A DNA stretch of 64,000 nucleotides from Paramarasmius palmivorus (lineage: Eukaryota; Basidiomycota; Agaricomycetes; Agaricales; Marasmiaceae): the NCBI GenBank assembly GCA_037176845.1, contig JAYKXP010000002.1, positions 1,152,501-1,216,500 of the forward strand, read 5' to 3'. The notes under the pieces were generated by a model. The model searched no databases and had not been told where the DNA came from. It was given only the letters and a program-made list of their open reading frames with translations. The position numbers were made by a program, and so were the translations under genes. Positions 35,516 to 47,328 of the stretch are shown piece by piece; the stretch's first letter is position 1; each line of letters begins with the position of its first letter.

Positions 35516-36523
35516 ATGGCCACAGGAATCCCACATAACACGCGTTCGATGGGCCAGCAAAAGTTTTCGGCTGGAGCCTCACATCACGGGCGTCGTGTCG
35601 CGTTTATCCCGCACTACTATGAGAAGTGCTATGGAGTAGTGTCACAGAGCGACTCCTTGGATCGACCTACCAAGCGTCGGAGGATATCTTGTGACACAAG
35701 AGATTATCAGGAGAGTGGGATAAACGAAATGGTGTGTGCCGGTTAGTTGCCTTTCGACTTGTATCGCTAACAACTTTCTGGACTCTTCATAGCCAAAATC
35801 CCTATACCCACACATCGAACAACAACAAGCTCACATAAATCCAACAGCGATTCAGGTTGTGCGCTGCTTTCTCTTCCCGTACCACTATCACTGCCAGCTG
35901 ACACTCTTCATGACATCTAGCCCGCTACACCACCGCCAGCGTCATTCGATGGCAGTTTCGATTTATTTAATACAGCTCATTTCAATGGAATCAACCTATC
36001 TGGACAGCAACAAGAATCATCTGTACCCAATTACCATGACCTCTACACACGTCTACGCTCGAATCCTTCAGGATCTACTACGAAATGCTATATCCCACCT
36101 GAAGGTGGCCCGAACACTAAAGGAATACTCCAGTCTCTTAACATTCGGGATCCTCTATCCAGCGACTATGTCCACCTGATCTACTTGGACGGCATCACCA
36201 AGACGCCCGCACGTACAAATGAGTCTCCGAGCGTCACCGCAACCTTACAGGTCTGCGGAAATGGTTTCATCTCTGATATCATCGATAGTTTCGGAGAATT
36301 CAGAATGAGACGGATTTGGGCGCAAATGAGTAGTGACGGGTCGCATCTGATGGAGCTGTTTGAGGCAAAAGTGTCGCTAAACATTTTCCATGGAGAGGAA
36401 TACGAAGAACGTGGATGTGCGCCGGCCGTTGATTATCAGCTCGAGTTTTTGGGGTTGCGACAGACGGGAGATGAAAGATTTGGAGAGAAGGAGTTGAATG
36501 AAGCAGCTGTTCGTTGTATTTAA
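35516..36523 (+). CDS. Hypothetical protein, possibly nuclear
   Basis: I do not recognise the family. A start at 35516 gives MATGIPHNTRSMGQQKFSAG. Two introns (about 35740-35792 and 35853-35938, the second ending ccgccag) join three exons in frame to stop 36521-36523. A basic cluster PTKRRR (near 35672) could be a nuclear localisation signal. The middle is low-complexity (Ser/Thr/Pro/Asn). The last 110 residues look folded: TATLQVCGNGFISDIIDSFG, then FRMRRIWAQMSSDG and VDYQLEFLGLRQTGDERFGE. No transmembrane segment or signal peptide. Long in-frame joining across three exons supports a real gene. Confidence 0.65.
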
Positions 36524-36603
36524 ATATTTGCTTGAAACGACTAGGGCAAGATATATATTCGCGTCGTGGATGAAAAAGCTGGACTGGTACATCTCGGCTT
36601 ACT

Positions 36604-36693
36604 TCCAATGCGGGGAATCGAACCCCGGGCTGCTGTGTACCTCGCAGGTGAAAGACTGAAAGACAGCAATGTTAGCCACTACACCACATTGGA
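36604..36693 (-). tRNA. tRNA-Glu(UUC) with an intron
   Basis: Read on the minus strand, the ends pair as TCCAATG/CATTGGA. The D arm is GTGTAGTGGCTAACA and the T arm is CGGGG-TTCGATT-CCCCG. The anticodon stem is GCTGT/ACAGC and the loop begins CTTTCA, so the anticodon is TTC. About 19 extra bases follow position 37, exactly where nuclear tRNA introns sit. The total of 90 nt is a normal 71-72 nt tRNA plus this intron. The sequence resembles other fungal tRNA-Glu genes. Confidence 0.9.
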
Positions 36694-36817
36694 GATGTTG
36701 AAACCTTCAATTCTCTCATGTTGATATGGCATCCACGGATAAACTTAGACTACCCTAGCTCGACGATGATGGCGGACTCTGTGTAACGAGTAGGTGCCTT
36801 TACCCTATAACCATCAT

Positions 36818-37996
36818 ATGGTGTCTGCTATGCGCTCTCTTATAAGAGGGATTCGGCCGCAATCCCTCCGCAGAGCAATGTCTTCCTCTTTACCCCCGTC
36901 GAATATCCCAATCTTCACCACTGTTGCCGCGTATAGGGAATGGCGGAGAGAAGCATTCTACGCGAAGAAATCTGTTGGATTCGTGCCGACAATGGGGGCA
37001 CTACATGACGGGCATCTCAGTCTAGGTGCGGTTCTCGTAACTCTACAATGAAATCAAAGAATATTGATAATTCTTCTCATAATTTCACAGTGAGAAGATC
37101 ACTTGCTGAAAACGATCTCACGGTTCTCTCGATATTCGTGAATCCGGCCCAATTCGCGCCACATGAAGACCTTGCAACTTATCCTAGAACTTTGCCTCGC
37201 GATTTAGAGCTTTTGGATGAGCAGAGTTATTCTATAGGCTCCCAAGTCCGCAAGGCATCAGCTGTATTCCTTCCGACCGTTCAGGAAATGTATCCTTCAG
37301 GTATCTCTCAGGTCGTCGCGGAACAAAAAGGAACGTTTGTCGAGGTGAAGGGATATAGTGAGGAAATGGAAGGAAAGAGCAGACCCACGTTCTTCAGAGG
37401 TGTCGCAACTGTGGTCACGAAACTGTTTAATGCAGTCGAGGTAAGAATATGCGTGTTAACAATTGGATATACTTCTCATGCGAATTCTGCATATAGCCAA
37501 CAAATGCTTACTTTGGCCAAAAAGATATACAACAAGCGATACTACTCCGAAGACTCGTCACCGATCTCTTATGTTCCCATCCATCGCCAGAAAACCTTCA
37601 CATCGTTCCTACCGCACGCGACCCTAGCACAGGTCTCGCCCTATCATCACGGAACACATATCTTTCACCTTCGGGGAGAAAGGTTGCACCAACACTGTAC
37701 CAAGCCCTTTCCGCCGCTCAAGACGCGTGGGATCAAGGTCTCCCCAAAAAAGAATGTATCAAACGCGCTTCCAAGTGGTCGAGAAACGCAAAGCAGAGAC
37801 AGACCCGAAGGATGTAGCTATGCGACTAGACTACATCGAGATGAACGACTCAAGAGATTTGACAGTGGTTCCTTCGGAAACAACCAAGGAATCAGTGGGA
37901 AACACGCCTATGATTCTTAGTGGCGCCCTGTTCGTGGATACGACACGTTTGATAGACAACCTGATCCTTGGAAGTGCGGGGGATATTGTTCATTAG
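36818..37996 (+). CDS. PAN6: Pantothenate synthetase (pantoate-beta-alanine ligase)
   Basis: The enzyme joins pantoate and beta-alanine using ATP, on the way to CoA. The start at 36818 gives [20 protein letters not shown], an Arg-rich amphipathic start that could target mitochondria. The ATP site is [15 protein letters not shown], then an intron, then [20 protein letters not shown]. Further motifs are [17 protein letters not shown], an intron, [19 protein letters not shown] and [12 protein letters not shown]. The C-terminal domain contains [13 protein letters not shown] and [16 protein letters not shown]. The frame changes by one base at about 37772-37780 (AAGTGG). Since both sides match the family, this is probably an assembly error. 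Confidence 0.92.
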
Positions 37997-38246
37997 CTTG
38001 GGATATGTCGTGTAAGTCGTTTACATTTGCGCCAACTGATGGTATGGGATATTGACTTTCGCGTCGTCTTGTAGCTTCAGCGTTGAGCGCTCCGAGCTGC
38101 ATCTTGATCTACTCTACCTACAACTTCATGTGTTCGCATTCGCGCAGGGATTACACGTGGCGCAGTAGTTGCCCTCCCTTGTGCTCTTGCGGTACGAACG
38201 ACCTCGATTCTGGATGAACACTTTTGGATACATGTAGAATCATTAA

Positions 38247-39207
38247 CTACACCGCTACGGATTCAGTAGTGAAATCGACACAACTCTCGTACGTCTGCTT
38301 GACTTGGGTTCCATACCACCACCATCTGTAAACCAGTGCTTAGCTATAATGATAGAGGATGTATGGTTTGTGAGAGTACGAACTGGATGGCACAAGCTCC
38401 TGGGGCAGCACACTGGTTACCAAGATCTGGAATAGTAACCATGAAGTTCGCTGTGAAGGACGTTAATACCAGGGCGAAATCGTGGTAAACAATGCTTACT
38501 TTCATCCTCTGGGTACTCAGTCGGGCTGAGCGTATCATTGGCATATACATCCCATGTATAAAGTCGAGCGATTGGAGTTTGATTGGCAAGATCGATCTGG
38601 TGGCCTTTTAAGGCAAATGTAATGAAATACGAGGTGTGCCTTACCACAGAAACATTTGCAACCCCCGTGTGCCGAATAGAAAGATTGATTTTAAAGTTAA
38701 CCTCGGAACCAGGAGAAAGGACACGAGTGTTGTTGACGTTGTCCTCATGCTAAGGAGTAAATACCATGAGATGACACCTCGGATCTTATGAGTACTGGAG
38801 GGTCCAACCTTATAGCCCCTGCACAGGAAGATGGCGCACTCCTCTGCGCTGTATCCATCATCTGCCTCTCGAAGACCATATTCGACCTAAGCTCCGGTCA
38901 GAGACGATCCAAAAGGGAGACCCCATGGGCTTCACGGTGCTGTTCTGTCTGGTACCCAAGAATATAGTGCGCATTAGTGGTTAGGCCTAACCTGATATAT
39001 TGAACAGACTAACCGAGAGCGAACTCGTCTGTAACGCCCTTTCCACAAGCAGCTATGGCTGCTTGACCAAGCTAACATGCCAAACCTTGTTAGCAACATT
39101 CGAGGAGATATAATAAAACGTACTGCACGAGGCTCAGGGCTAGAAACATAGCCATGAGCAGCTACTCGAGCAGCGAGTGTAAGAACGAAGGTAGTGACTG
39201 CAAGCAT
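38247..39207 (-). CDS. Secreted LPMO-like histidine-brace protein
   Basis: The start at 39207 gives a signal peptide MLAVTTFVLTLAARVAA, with cleavage directly before HGYVSSPEPRA. The mature protein would therefore start with His, as copper-dependent lytic polysaccharide monooxygenases do. Later exons give LGQAAIAACGKGV, EECAIFLCRGYK, SPGSEVNFKINLSIRHTGVA (a second possible copper His), TPIARLYTWDVYANDTL, TIPDLGNQCAAPGACAIQF and finally WWWYGTQVKQTYESCVDF. This matches a group of small mushroom secreted proteins with chitin-binding/LPMO-like fold. Cys residues suggest three disulphides. The splices near 38330 and 38895 do not join in frame, probably because of one-base errors, so the exact model is uncertain. 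Confidence 0.7.
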
Positions 39208-41193
39208 GATATATGATCGGCTTATAGCTTCTCCATTGACCTGGAGCATCGTTTTATACTTGATAGAAGCGTGGCTCAGTAATGAGTCACTTGTGCAGGT
39301 GAACAAATGCCTCAACTACCGAAGCATTGGAGCAGAGAGAGAAAGTCGGCTGGATATCGCAGAGACTTCGGGTATGGATGGATGGGTGTTTCTGCAGCGA
39401 ACATTCAGGAATAGGAGGACAAAGATTAAGTCGGGATCACCTTTGTTAGACTATATCTCTATACCTCGGTATTTCAGCTGCTACAGAGGAAACGAGTCAT
39501 TGTAAGGCATTCGCAAAACGTCCTAGAGTCCCAGTATAGTACACCCGTAGTTCAATGTGGAGCATAATGAGATGGTATATTTCTTGCGGGGCCCGATATG
39601 ATGGAAGCATCAACGAACAATACAAATATTCTTGAGAAAATTTTGTAGTTGCTGACCGTCCTACTCACGGCGGAGAATTAAGAGTAGTACCGTGATCGAC
39701 TTCCGAGTCTGTATCATGAGCAAAATTGCCTTGGCTACAGGCAGCTTGACTCGGAGGCACTGAAATAATGGTGTGCAACTTCAAAGAGTTAAATAACCAT
39801 GCTCACCGAGAAAATACACTTTCAAAGGTTCAGTAACGACAAGGGAGATGATGGTTTTGGTTACGTGGTTGAACAAGCCGGCGCTTAACAGACACTCCAA
39901 GGCGTTTAACCTTTTGTTTCTCACCATGACCACCATGACCACCTGTTGACCATTCCGTCTTAGCTCGATAGTTTCTAGTTGGACCTCCCACTTTTTCAGC
40001 GTTCCCAAAGGCAAGCGGAGGGGCGAGAAGTAAAAATGGTCTTTGTAGTGATCGTAACATGCCGCTTTCGGTGGGTCCTTTGATTCTTCAATTTGATTGA
40101 ATCAACGTTCATCAGCTGCAAAAAGGAAATGCCTGTATTCCTGCGGCCAAAGTTCACCAAAGGCGGAACAGTCAAATTGCGGTATTCACAGAGCCCCGAG
40201 TCGGACAGCTTTGGCGGTCGCTGAACGTTCGTGGGCTTGGATAGGCTTGGATCGACTTGAAACTTATCCACTGCCAGTTCTACGGTCAAGTTACCGGAAT
40301 CGACCTTTCCCGAATGTTCAGCCACTCCACGACCGGTCACGGATCGCGCAACACAAAACGGATTCATAACAAGGCTAACTCTTCTTCCTGGGGGACGGTA
40401 GCTTTCACCATCTGACGGGGTTAAAGGAAGTGAGGCAAAAAGTTGGGATGTCATAGAGTATTGCTCCGTGAAGGAACTAAGATTTTCCGACTTCTACGGG
40501 GGTGCGTATGGCTACCATTGTACCACATTTTTGCTTCACCGCGTCGGGCATAGCGAAGGCCTGAGACTGCCTTTAAAAAGGTGGACAGCGTTGCTCAAAG
40601 TCAGAACGTATTTGAGCTCATCTTTTCATACTTCAAGGCTACGGACTTCCCATTCAAAGCATCCTGCGGACGTGGCTGCAAAACTGACTCGTCAACTCAT
40701 GGTTAAAGTATCCGGACGGATTCTCTTGCCCAGCCCAGCTAACTCTGCCTCTTCAAAATTTCATTCGCGGGGAATGACATAAAGTCGACAAGGCTATTCT
40801 CTTTTCCATTGGGTAGTTTCAAGAAACGGCTGCAAATTATCAAAGGTCAATTACTAGATCATCTCAAGGAATATCGGACTCCGAATCTGACAGAACGCAT
40901 CTGGCTAAGCGACGCCCTCTTCAACTAGTCATTGTCCAGCCAAAGGATACTCTGGGGGTCATCGTCGTTCTTGTGAAGTGAGTAACATAGTTCAAAGTCA
41001 GAATGTACATATAATCATTATTCGAGGTCCAGCAAAATTCGCCGAGCTTCACACTGGCACACACTAAGTGGTGCCTGGTTGTTTCACGCCAGGTTATTCG
41101 CTGTTACTCATATTCTGCTGTTTATACACGTCACACGTGCACTGCTGAAATACCGTGAAGTCCACAACCTTTCTGGTCCTCATAAATGTGGGG
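39208..41193. other. Gene-poor interval of 2 kb
   Basis: No gene could be supported. A minus-strand frame of 152 codons (39996-40454, MTSQLFASLPLTPSDGESYR) is open but shows no family match, signal peptide or clear splice partners, and may be chance. The right end is the promoter of NLP copy 1. Confidence 0.35.
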
Positions 41194-41200
41194 TATAAAA
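41194..41200 (+). promoter_or_regulatory. TATA box of NLP copy 1
   Basis: The sequence tataaaa lies about 100 bases before the ATG at 41295. The second NLP gene has the same element at a similar distance, which supports both. Confidence 0.65.
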
Positions 41201-41294
41201 GCAGGGCCTCATTCAAACAGAAAAGCAGCATTGCTCCCAACTCAGGCTCAGCGTACACTTAGTCGAAAGCGCCCAAGCCATCTTCACCACTATC

Positions 41295-42006
41295 ATGCAA
41301 TTCTACCAACTTCTCAACATCATTCTCCTCGCAACCTCTGGTGCCGTTTCTGGTACCATCCTTCCTCAGTGCCAGCGTCGTGAATCACGATGCCATCGCC
41401 AAACTTCCCGCCTCTGGTGGCCCCGACGAAACCCGATTCCAGCCTCAGCTCCACATCGGGAACGGCTGTTACTCTTACCCCGCCGTCGACGCCCAGGGCA
41501 ACTGGTCTGGAGGCCTCAAACCCACCGGTGCGCCTAGTGCTGCATGCAAGGATACCTCCAAGGGGCAGACCTACGTCCGTTCCACCTCATACAAAGGCAA
41601 AACTGCCTTCGTCTACGCTTGGTACATGCCCAAGGATGAGATCTCCACCGGTATTGGTCATAGGCACGACTGGGAAGGTGCCGTTGTTTTCCTGGACCCC
41701 AAGACTCGCCACATCGACGGCGTCGCGGCTTCTGCGCATGGCCACTGGCGCAAGTACCCCAACCCCGGCGGGGTCAACGTTGACGGTACTCATGTCAAAC
41801 TCCAGTATTCTGCTGAGCCTGTTATCAATTCGCATGCTATTGACCTCACCGACAAGGGAGGCGATTTGCCGACACTCGTGGATTGGGGTTCGATGCCCGC
41901 CGCTGCCCGTGCCGCCATCAACGATGGTAGCCACTGGGGCGATACCAACCCCCCTGTTGCAGATTCGCACTTTGACTCCAGCTTGTCGGGTGCTTGGATG
42001 TGGTGA
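41295..42006 (+). CDS. NEP1-like protein (NPP1/NLP), copy 1, frame break after signal peptide
   Basis: NLPs are secreted proteins first known as necrosis- and ethylene-inducing factors in plants; many family members have no such activity. Start 41295 begins a signal peptide (MQFYQLLNIILLATSGAVSG). The mature domain (about 41385-42006) carries the family heptapeptide GHRHDWE near 41659, and the ending GAWMW before stop 42004-42006. The signal peptide and mature domain are one base out of phase with each other in the interval 41345-41385, with no intron possible. As it stands the gene could not give a secreted full-length product, unless the break is an assembly error. No intron is otherwise present. 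GC-rich third positions set it apart from neighbours. It is closely related to the intact copy at 57081. Confidence 0.88.
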
Positions 42007-42178
42007 AGGAACCGGACTTTGTTTTGCTGGCCTAGTTACTTTGGTTGTTTAAACCGACGTTCCTCTTTCCTATCACAGTCTTTCTATATTTAAAGCCTCT
42101 GCTACAACTACCTTAAGCTTCATCTACAATCCAAGAACCATACTTTACTGGGCATGGGTTATACGGTTTAGATATACG

Positions 42179-42208
42179 TATATATAGAAAGCAAGTTATC
42201 TATATATA
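42179..42208. repeat. AT-rich hairpin downstream of NLP copy 1
   Basis: TATATATAGA (42179-42188) and TCTATATATA (42199-42208) are perfect inverted repeats around a 10-base loop. It lies about 170 bases past the NLP stop, so a 3'-end role is possible but unproven. Confidence 0.5.
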
Positions 42209-42462
42209 GTATCCATGAAGTTATCCAACTGTCCACTTCGCAAGTACGGTGACATGCACAGCGTTCGATAGAGGAAACGAAACCTCACAGCTAGTGACGT
42301 ATATTGCGAACGAGTTTTAGCCTTAGACTTGACGATGTTCATTTGATCGTGGTATTGAGCGTGAATTACAACTGCTTTAAATGCGCGGGGAATACAAGGT
42401 AGTTAATGGATTGGGAGTATAGTCCATCGTGAATGTCGTATGGATAATCAGTCAAGGGCAAT

Positions 42463-42982
42463 CTACGCTTCAGCCTTCTTGAGGTTGCGGTGAAGCTCTG
42501 GCTTCACCAGAACGACACGGTCGAGCAACTTCTTGACAACGGCGTCCTTGTTCTTGTTATAAGACTCTGTGATAGAGTTGAGCTTGGCTTCTGTCTCCTT
42601 GTCGATGGCTGCTTGGGCGTTTGACGTAGTACCAGCTCGCTATAGGAGTTTTAGCAGGAGCGATAGTTTGTACGAGATGACCAGACGCACTGATGCTTCG
42701 AACGCCTTAAACTCATCCTCCTTTGTCTTCTTATATTCCTCTATCTCCTTTGATGCCTCAGCGCGAGCATCTTTGAGTCTTTGCACCCTGTCTATTACAA
42801 GTAACAGATTAACCCCTCATCCAGAATTGAGATGAGCGAGAAATTCACATTGACGGGCTTGCTGTACGATCTTTGCGGCTTCCTTCTCGGCCTCTAGAAG
42901 AGTCTGAATTCCTTGAGAGTGCTGAGACTGCACAGAAAATCAGTAAAATCGTTATACCCAGCAGATGCTCTCGGCTTACCAT
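42463..42982 (-). CDS. VMA10: V-type proton ATPase subunit G
   Basis: Subunit G forms part of the peripheral stalk of the vacuolar proton pump. After the start come SQHSQGIQTLLEAEKEAAKI, then YRVQRLKDARAEASKEIEEY, KTKEDEFKAFEASHAG and KKLLDRVVLVKPELHRNLKK, ending AEA with stop 42463-42465. The length of about 115 residues fits. The ATG (42980-42982) appears to be the whole coding part of exon 1: an intron beginning gtaagc follows directly (42932-42979), ending gtgcag before SQHSQG. Two more small introns (about 42641-42690 and 42794-42850) are present. The start lies only about 110 bases from the divergent symplekin gene. Confidence 0.93.
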
Positions 42983-43090
42983 GTTGGTCGATAGGGAACA
43001 AGTGACGTGCGTCACACCGGTCACAAAGCAGGAGAGAGTGAAGTCACAGGTTTCCGCGTCCATTAAGGTCTGTCGGCGTCGTGTAGGACG

Positions 43091-46000
43091 ATGGCAAGCG
43101 TCCCAGCTGACCCTTTGCAGACCCTGCAGGCGGCATTGCAGGCTCCCAAAAACTCGAAAGAACAAGGCTGAACTACTTGCTAAACTCCGTGAATCCCTTG
43201 AAATTCAACCAGCCCCCATTCGTTCCCTCATCGGTACTCTTCTCTCAAACGTCGTGAATACTCCAGAATCTCTGCTCAAAACATGGGTTATCGACCTCCT
43301 TCACTTTTCAATATGTCGCTCTTCCTTGTCAGTGGACCAGAAAACACAGAGTTAGTTGACTACTATACTAATACCGTCAGTTCATTCTAAAATAAAATCT
43401 AGTATCGTCTCAGGTCCTAGACACGCTCGCTGCGTTATTATATGACCCGGATCCTGCCATTGTGAAGGTCGTCGTGCAATGCTTCACGACTGTTTACCCA
43501 CTGATGTTTCGCTGGTTGTGAGTTTCTGCATTACTTTCGTCGGGTCCGGAAGTTTAAAGTTCCAATCTCCACAGATGCATCAACAGAACGAATGTCGGTC
43601 CATGGAACACCCTTACGTCGTGCAAGGATATGATAATTGACTTTGTGCAATCACCCCAAACTTCTGTGGGAGTCAAGATTTCGTCACTGAAATTCATGCA
43701 AAGAGTCATCTTGGTGCAGACGCGAGGAGGTTCTGATCCTAGGGTGCGCGCTATTTCAAGTCTTCTGTCGCTTTACTTCACATCCTGTCAGCTTCAGAAC
43801 AAATCAGACCCAAACATCTCCAATTGCCCTTCCGACCACCCTTTCATTTCCGTCGGGAACATGGAGCAAGAAGGCACGCGACACTTGCAAACCATCATTA
43901 CATTGCTCTTTACCGTCGAGTGCGCACCATTCTTTGCTATGAGAAACATCTGCTCACTATACTATAGCAATCCCGATTTCCTGTCTGCACTAATCAACAG
44001 CTGGGCTAACCTCGTGAGGCTTAGACCTGTTCAAGTACCTGTCGTTATCGCTAGCCTCAAGGAGTGGAGCCCTCAGACTCCTTATTGAACGTGGTGTTTC
44101 AGCGTCAAACATCAAAAGTGTCGAAAAGGCCATTCGAATCCTCCTCATCCATATTTCACGGCTTCCTCATGCTGCACCATTTGGGTCACAAATCTCTGAG
44201 GCAATATCAAACCAGGCGACCCGGATGGAAGCTGCTGCTGTTGAGGAAAAGAAGAGGAAAGCGGCCATTGCTGCTGGAATAAAACGGCCGCCTTCAGAGG
44301 TTGAACGGCCTGACGCCAAACGGTTCAAAGGAGAGAACGAGCCTCATACAGCGCCAGCTGCTCCTTCAGGGTCAACTGCTGCCAACGCGGCTTTCTTGTC
44401 CTCCTTTGACTTTACCACACTTCCTGCTAGCCTCATTACGGACCTCATTGTCGCGAACCTCGAAATTTTCTCCGAAGCTGAACTGATGGCGCTTGCACAA
44501 GCCTACAAGAAAAGCAAGGGTTTTGATCAGCCCCAATCCGCATCCGCCCCCGCCATGCCTGTTGATCCTTCGTCGTCCGCAAGCACGTCTCGAGCGGCTC
44601 CATTGCTGACCGAGAATTCTCAGCCTGCCGCGTCAACCTCAACAACACCTCCGCCTGCCCCTGCAATAAAAGTCGAACCCGTGGACCCGTTACAAATGGA
44701 CATTGACCAGGATGATCTCGAATATGAACCTGACAGGCTAAATGAGGAAGTGAGTAATTGTTTCAATTTTGCTTTGACCCGTACTCAATCACGTTTGTAG
44801 TTGTCAGGATCTCTACCTCAGCCAGAACCTGAAGAGGCAGAGTCTTCTCCAGATGGCGTCTCTGAAGATGTTCCCATGCTCGATCCCTCCAATTTCAAGC
44901 TACCTTCACCCGATGACCTTTCGGATCCGGATCGAATTGGGCTCATATCCAAAGCCGTTACTCGAATATGGGATGACGCAGTGGAGCTCAGATCGTCTGC
45001 TACAGAATCGACCGAAAGGGAGATAGGAGGTCCATTAGATATGTGGATGCTATTGATTGTTCGGATAATAACCAGGGTTGTTGAGCCCCCTGGAGAATTG
45101 CAAGGCGGTGGCGATGAGGAAACGCAACTGGCTTTTTCTTACGACAGGCAGGATCAACTGAGGCAGATCCTGTGTGATTACGTCATGCAAGATTTTTCGT
45201 CAAGGTGTGTTATAAGTACTAGTATTCCTCCTTGGAAGCACATTGAACTCTTCGACAGGGTCCAGCTAGCAACCCTTTGGCTCAACGAGGAGTGGTACAA
45301 CGACCAGACACAACAGTCTAGAAATCCTAAGTGGGTGAGTATATTATCTAGCCATTTAGTATTTCAAGCGTTCTGACGGACGCAGCGAGCAAATTATGAT
45401 GCGTGGCTGAACCAAATTGTGTCGGCGTACCAAGCAAATTTAGATGGCAAGGACCGGACATTTTCACGGTTTTTAATGGACATCCCGTCGGTTCCTGCGG
45501 ACATTCTAGACTTGTTGAGAGATTTATGCGTTGAATATGAAAGGTGAGGATAAATGACCGCTTCTGGGGCCTTGTGCTTGACTCGTGTCCAGTCCAGAGA
45601 AACTGCAAGTCGGTTTCTACACTCTTCGAAGCTTCGTCACACAAAGGCCCGCCATCCGAGCTGAAGCACTCAACGTTCTTTTGGAGCTCACAACACATCC
45701 AGAAAAGAAAACTCGTGGGGCTGCCATCAACACCGTAAAACTATGGGTACCACAAAGTCAACCGATGGATACGATGATTAGGACGTTTGCCTTGCAGATA
45801 CTGAAAAAGCTGCAGCGCTCGCCTGCTCAGCTCGCGTCCAGAACCTCAAATTCAACTCCTTCAACAACTGATGCTGATGGAACGAAAGAGGTCAATGGAG
45901 ATTCCGGAGGAATGGATGTCGATGACGCCGGATCACGACGCCAATCCAACCACCCAGGACGAAGCTAAAGAAGTTGAAGAAGGCGAAGGATGTAGAGGAC

Positions 46001-47328
46001 GGCCAACTCCCTCCAGAAGCACCGGAGGATCTGATCCAGACACCCTATCTACCGGAGAGATAGAACTTCCAGCCCAAAAAAGTCAGGTCTTGCAACACGT
46101 GGAGCTCTTATTTGCGCTGTCGGTCAAGGTCCCTGAATTCCTGGACGAGTGAGTCCCCTGTTATCTTGTTTTATGGTACATTCTGATGTTGTTAGACTGT
46201 TTGCGGCATATGGACAAATGGACGAAACGGTGCAAGAAGCCATACAAGAGCTTATCACAGCTCTTATCAGATCACTTGGCTCCAGTCACAGTAAACTTTT
46301 GACGTTGATGAGGAACTGTCCACCTGGTGCTGAACCGCTTGCTCTGCGCGTTTTGACCATTTTCACCGAGAATGGTCGGCCGAGTCCTCAACTGGTGGCA
46401 CTGGTGAAAGCTTTGCTCAACGAGCGTGATCTGGATGCTAGGTTCCTAATACCGGTAATTGCTGAGATGGACAAGGTATGGACTACATCGTAACTCGTTA
46501 ACACCGTCCTGACAATGTTCGTAGTCCGACATTATCCGTCACTTACCTCGAATTGTTTCTATTCTCAATGGTCAACCTGAGCCGAAGAACCTCGTTCGTT
46601 CCGTGTTCAACTCGGTGGTGACGACGCCTCCCCAAACTTTTGGCAGTGTATCTTCTAATCTACCCCGCGTACGACAAAGCGAGTTGTTGACACCGGCGGA
46701 ACTGATGGTTCTACTACATGACTCGGAAAAAGAAATTGGACTGAAGAGTGCAATTGAAGGTGATCTAATGGCCTTTAGAACCAGTATCGTTTGCTAATCC
46801 CATTTTCCAGCTATAGGGATATGTTTCTCAATGACAGATGTGTTCCGTTCGGAGATACTAGCTGTGGTCATGCAACAAATCGTGGATGAACCGACATTAC
46901 CTGTGTTGTTCCTGCGTACGGTAAGTCCGCACTCGTTCTCTTATCCGTCAGGGCGCTGATATGGTATCGCAGGTCATTCAAGCTGTGACGACATACAAGT
47001 CGCTTGTTAAATTCGTATCTACCACCTTGCTCTCCAGATTGATAACGAAGAAAATATGGACAAACCCCCCGTTATGGGAAGGATTCATACGGTGCGCCAA
47101 AGTCATAGCCCCAGCTAGTTTTGGAGCATTGTTGCAACTACCCAAAGACCAATTACGGGAGCTGGTCGACAAGCAACCCAGTCTCAAAGCGGGTTTACGA
47201 GAGTATGTCACCAAAAAGCACCCAACAAGGCTCGCGTTTCTGGATTCCTGGATATTTTCGCTGACGCGAGCGAGAATGGTGTCCCTACACCTCAGACGGA
47301 CCAAGCTCAACCCGCAGATAGTACATAA
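43091..47328 (+). CDS. Symplekin/Pta1 homologue, mRNA 3'-end processing scaffold
   Basis: Symplekin/Pta1 is the large HEAT-repeat scaffold of the nuclear cleavage and polyadenylation factor. The start at 43091 gives MASVPADPLQTLQAALQAPK. The N-terminal HEAT region includes VVNTPESLLKTWVIDLLHF, LYDPDPAIVKVVVQCFTTVY and SVEKAIRILLIHISRLP. A Lys/Arg and Pro/Ser-rich linker follows (about 44225-44900). The symplekin C-terminal domain has KSQVLQHVELLFALSVKVPE (near 46085), LGSSHSKLLTLMRNCPPGAE, PRIVSILNGQPEPKNLVRSV and APASFGALLQLPKDQLRELV (near 47110). Frame breaks of one base are seen near 44065-44075, within 45925-46060, and near 47210-47240. The stop at 47326-47328 belongs to the frame after the last break; the upstream frame would end at 47440. 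Many introns of about 50 nt. Confidence 0.9.

Noticed and set aside
39996..40454. Minus-strand open frame of 152 codons
   Set aside because: No signal peptide, domain, family resemblance or splice partner; length is compatible with chance in this GC range.
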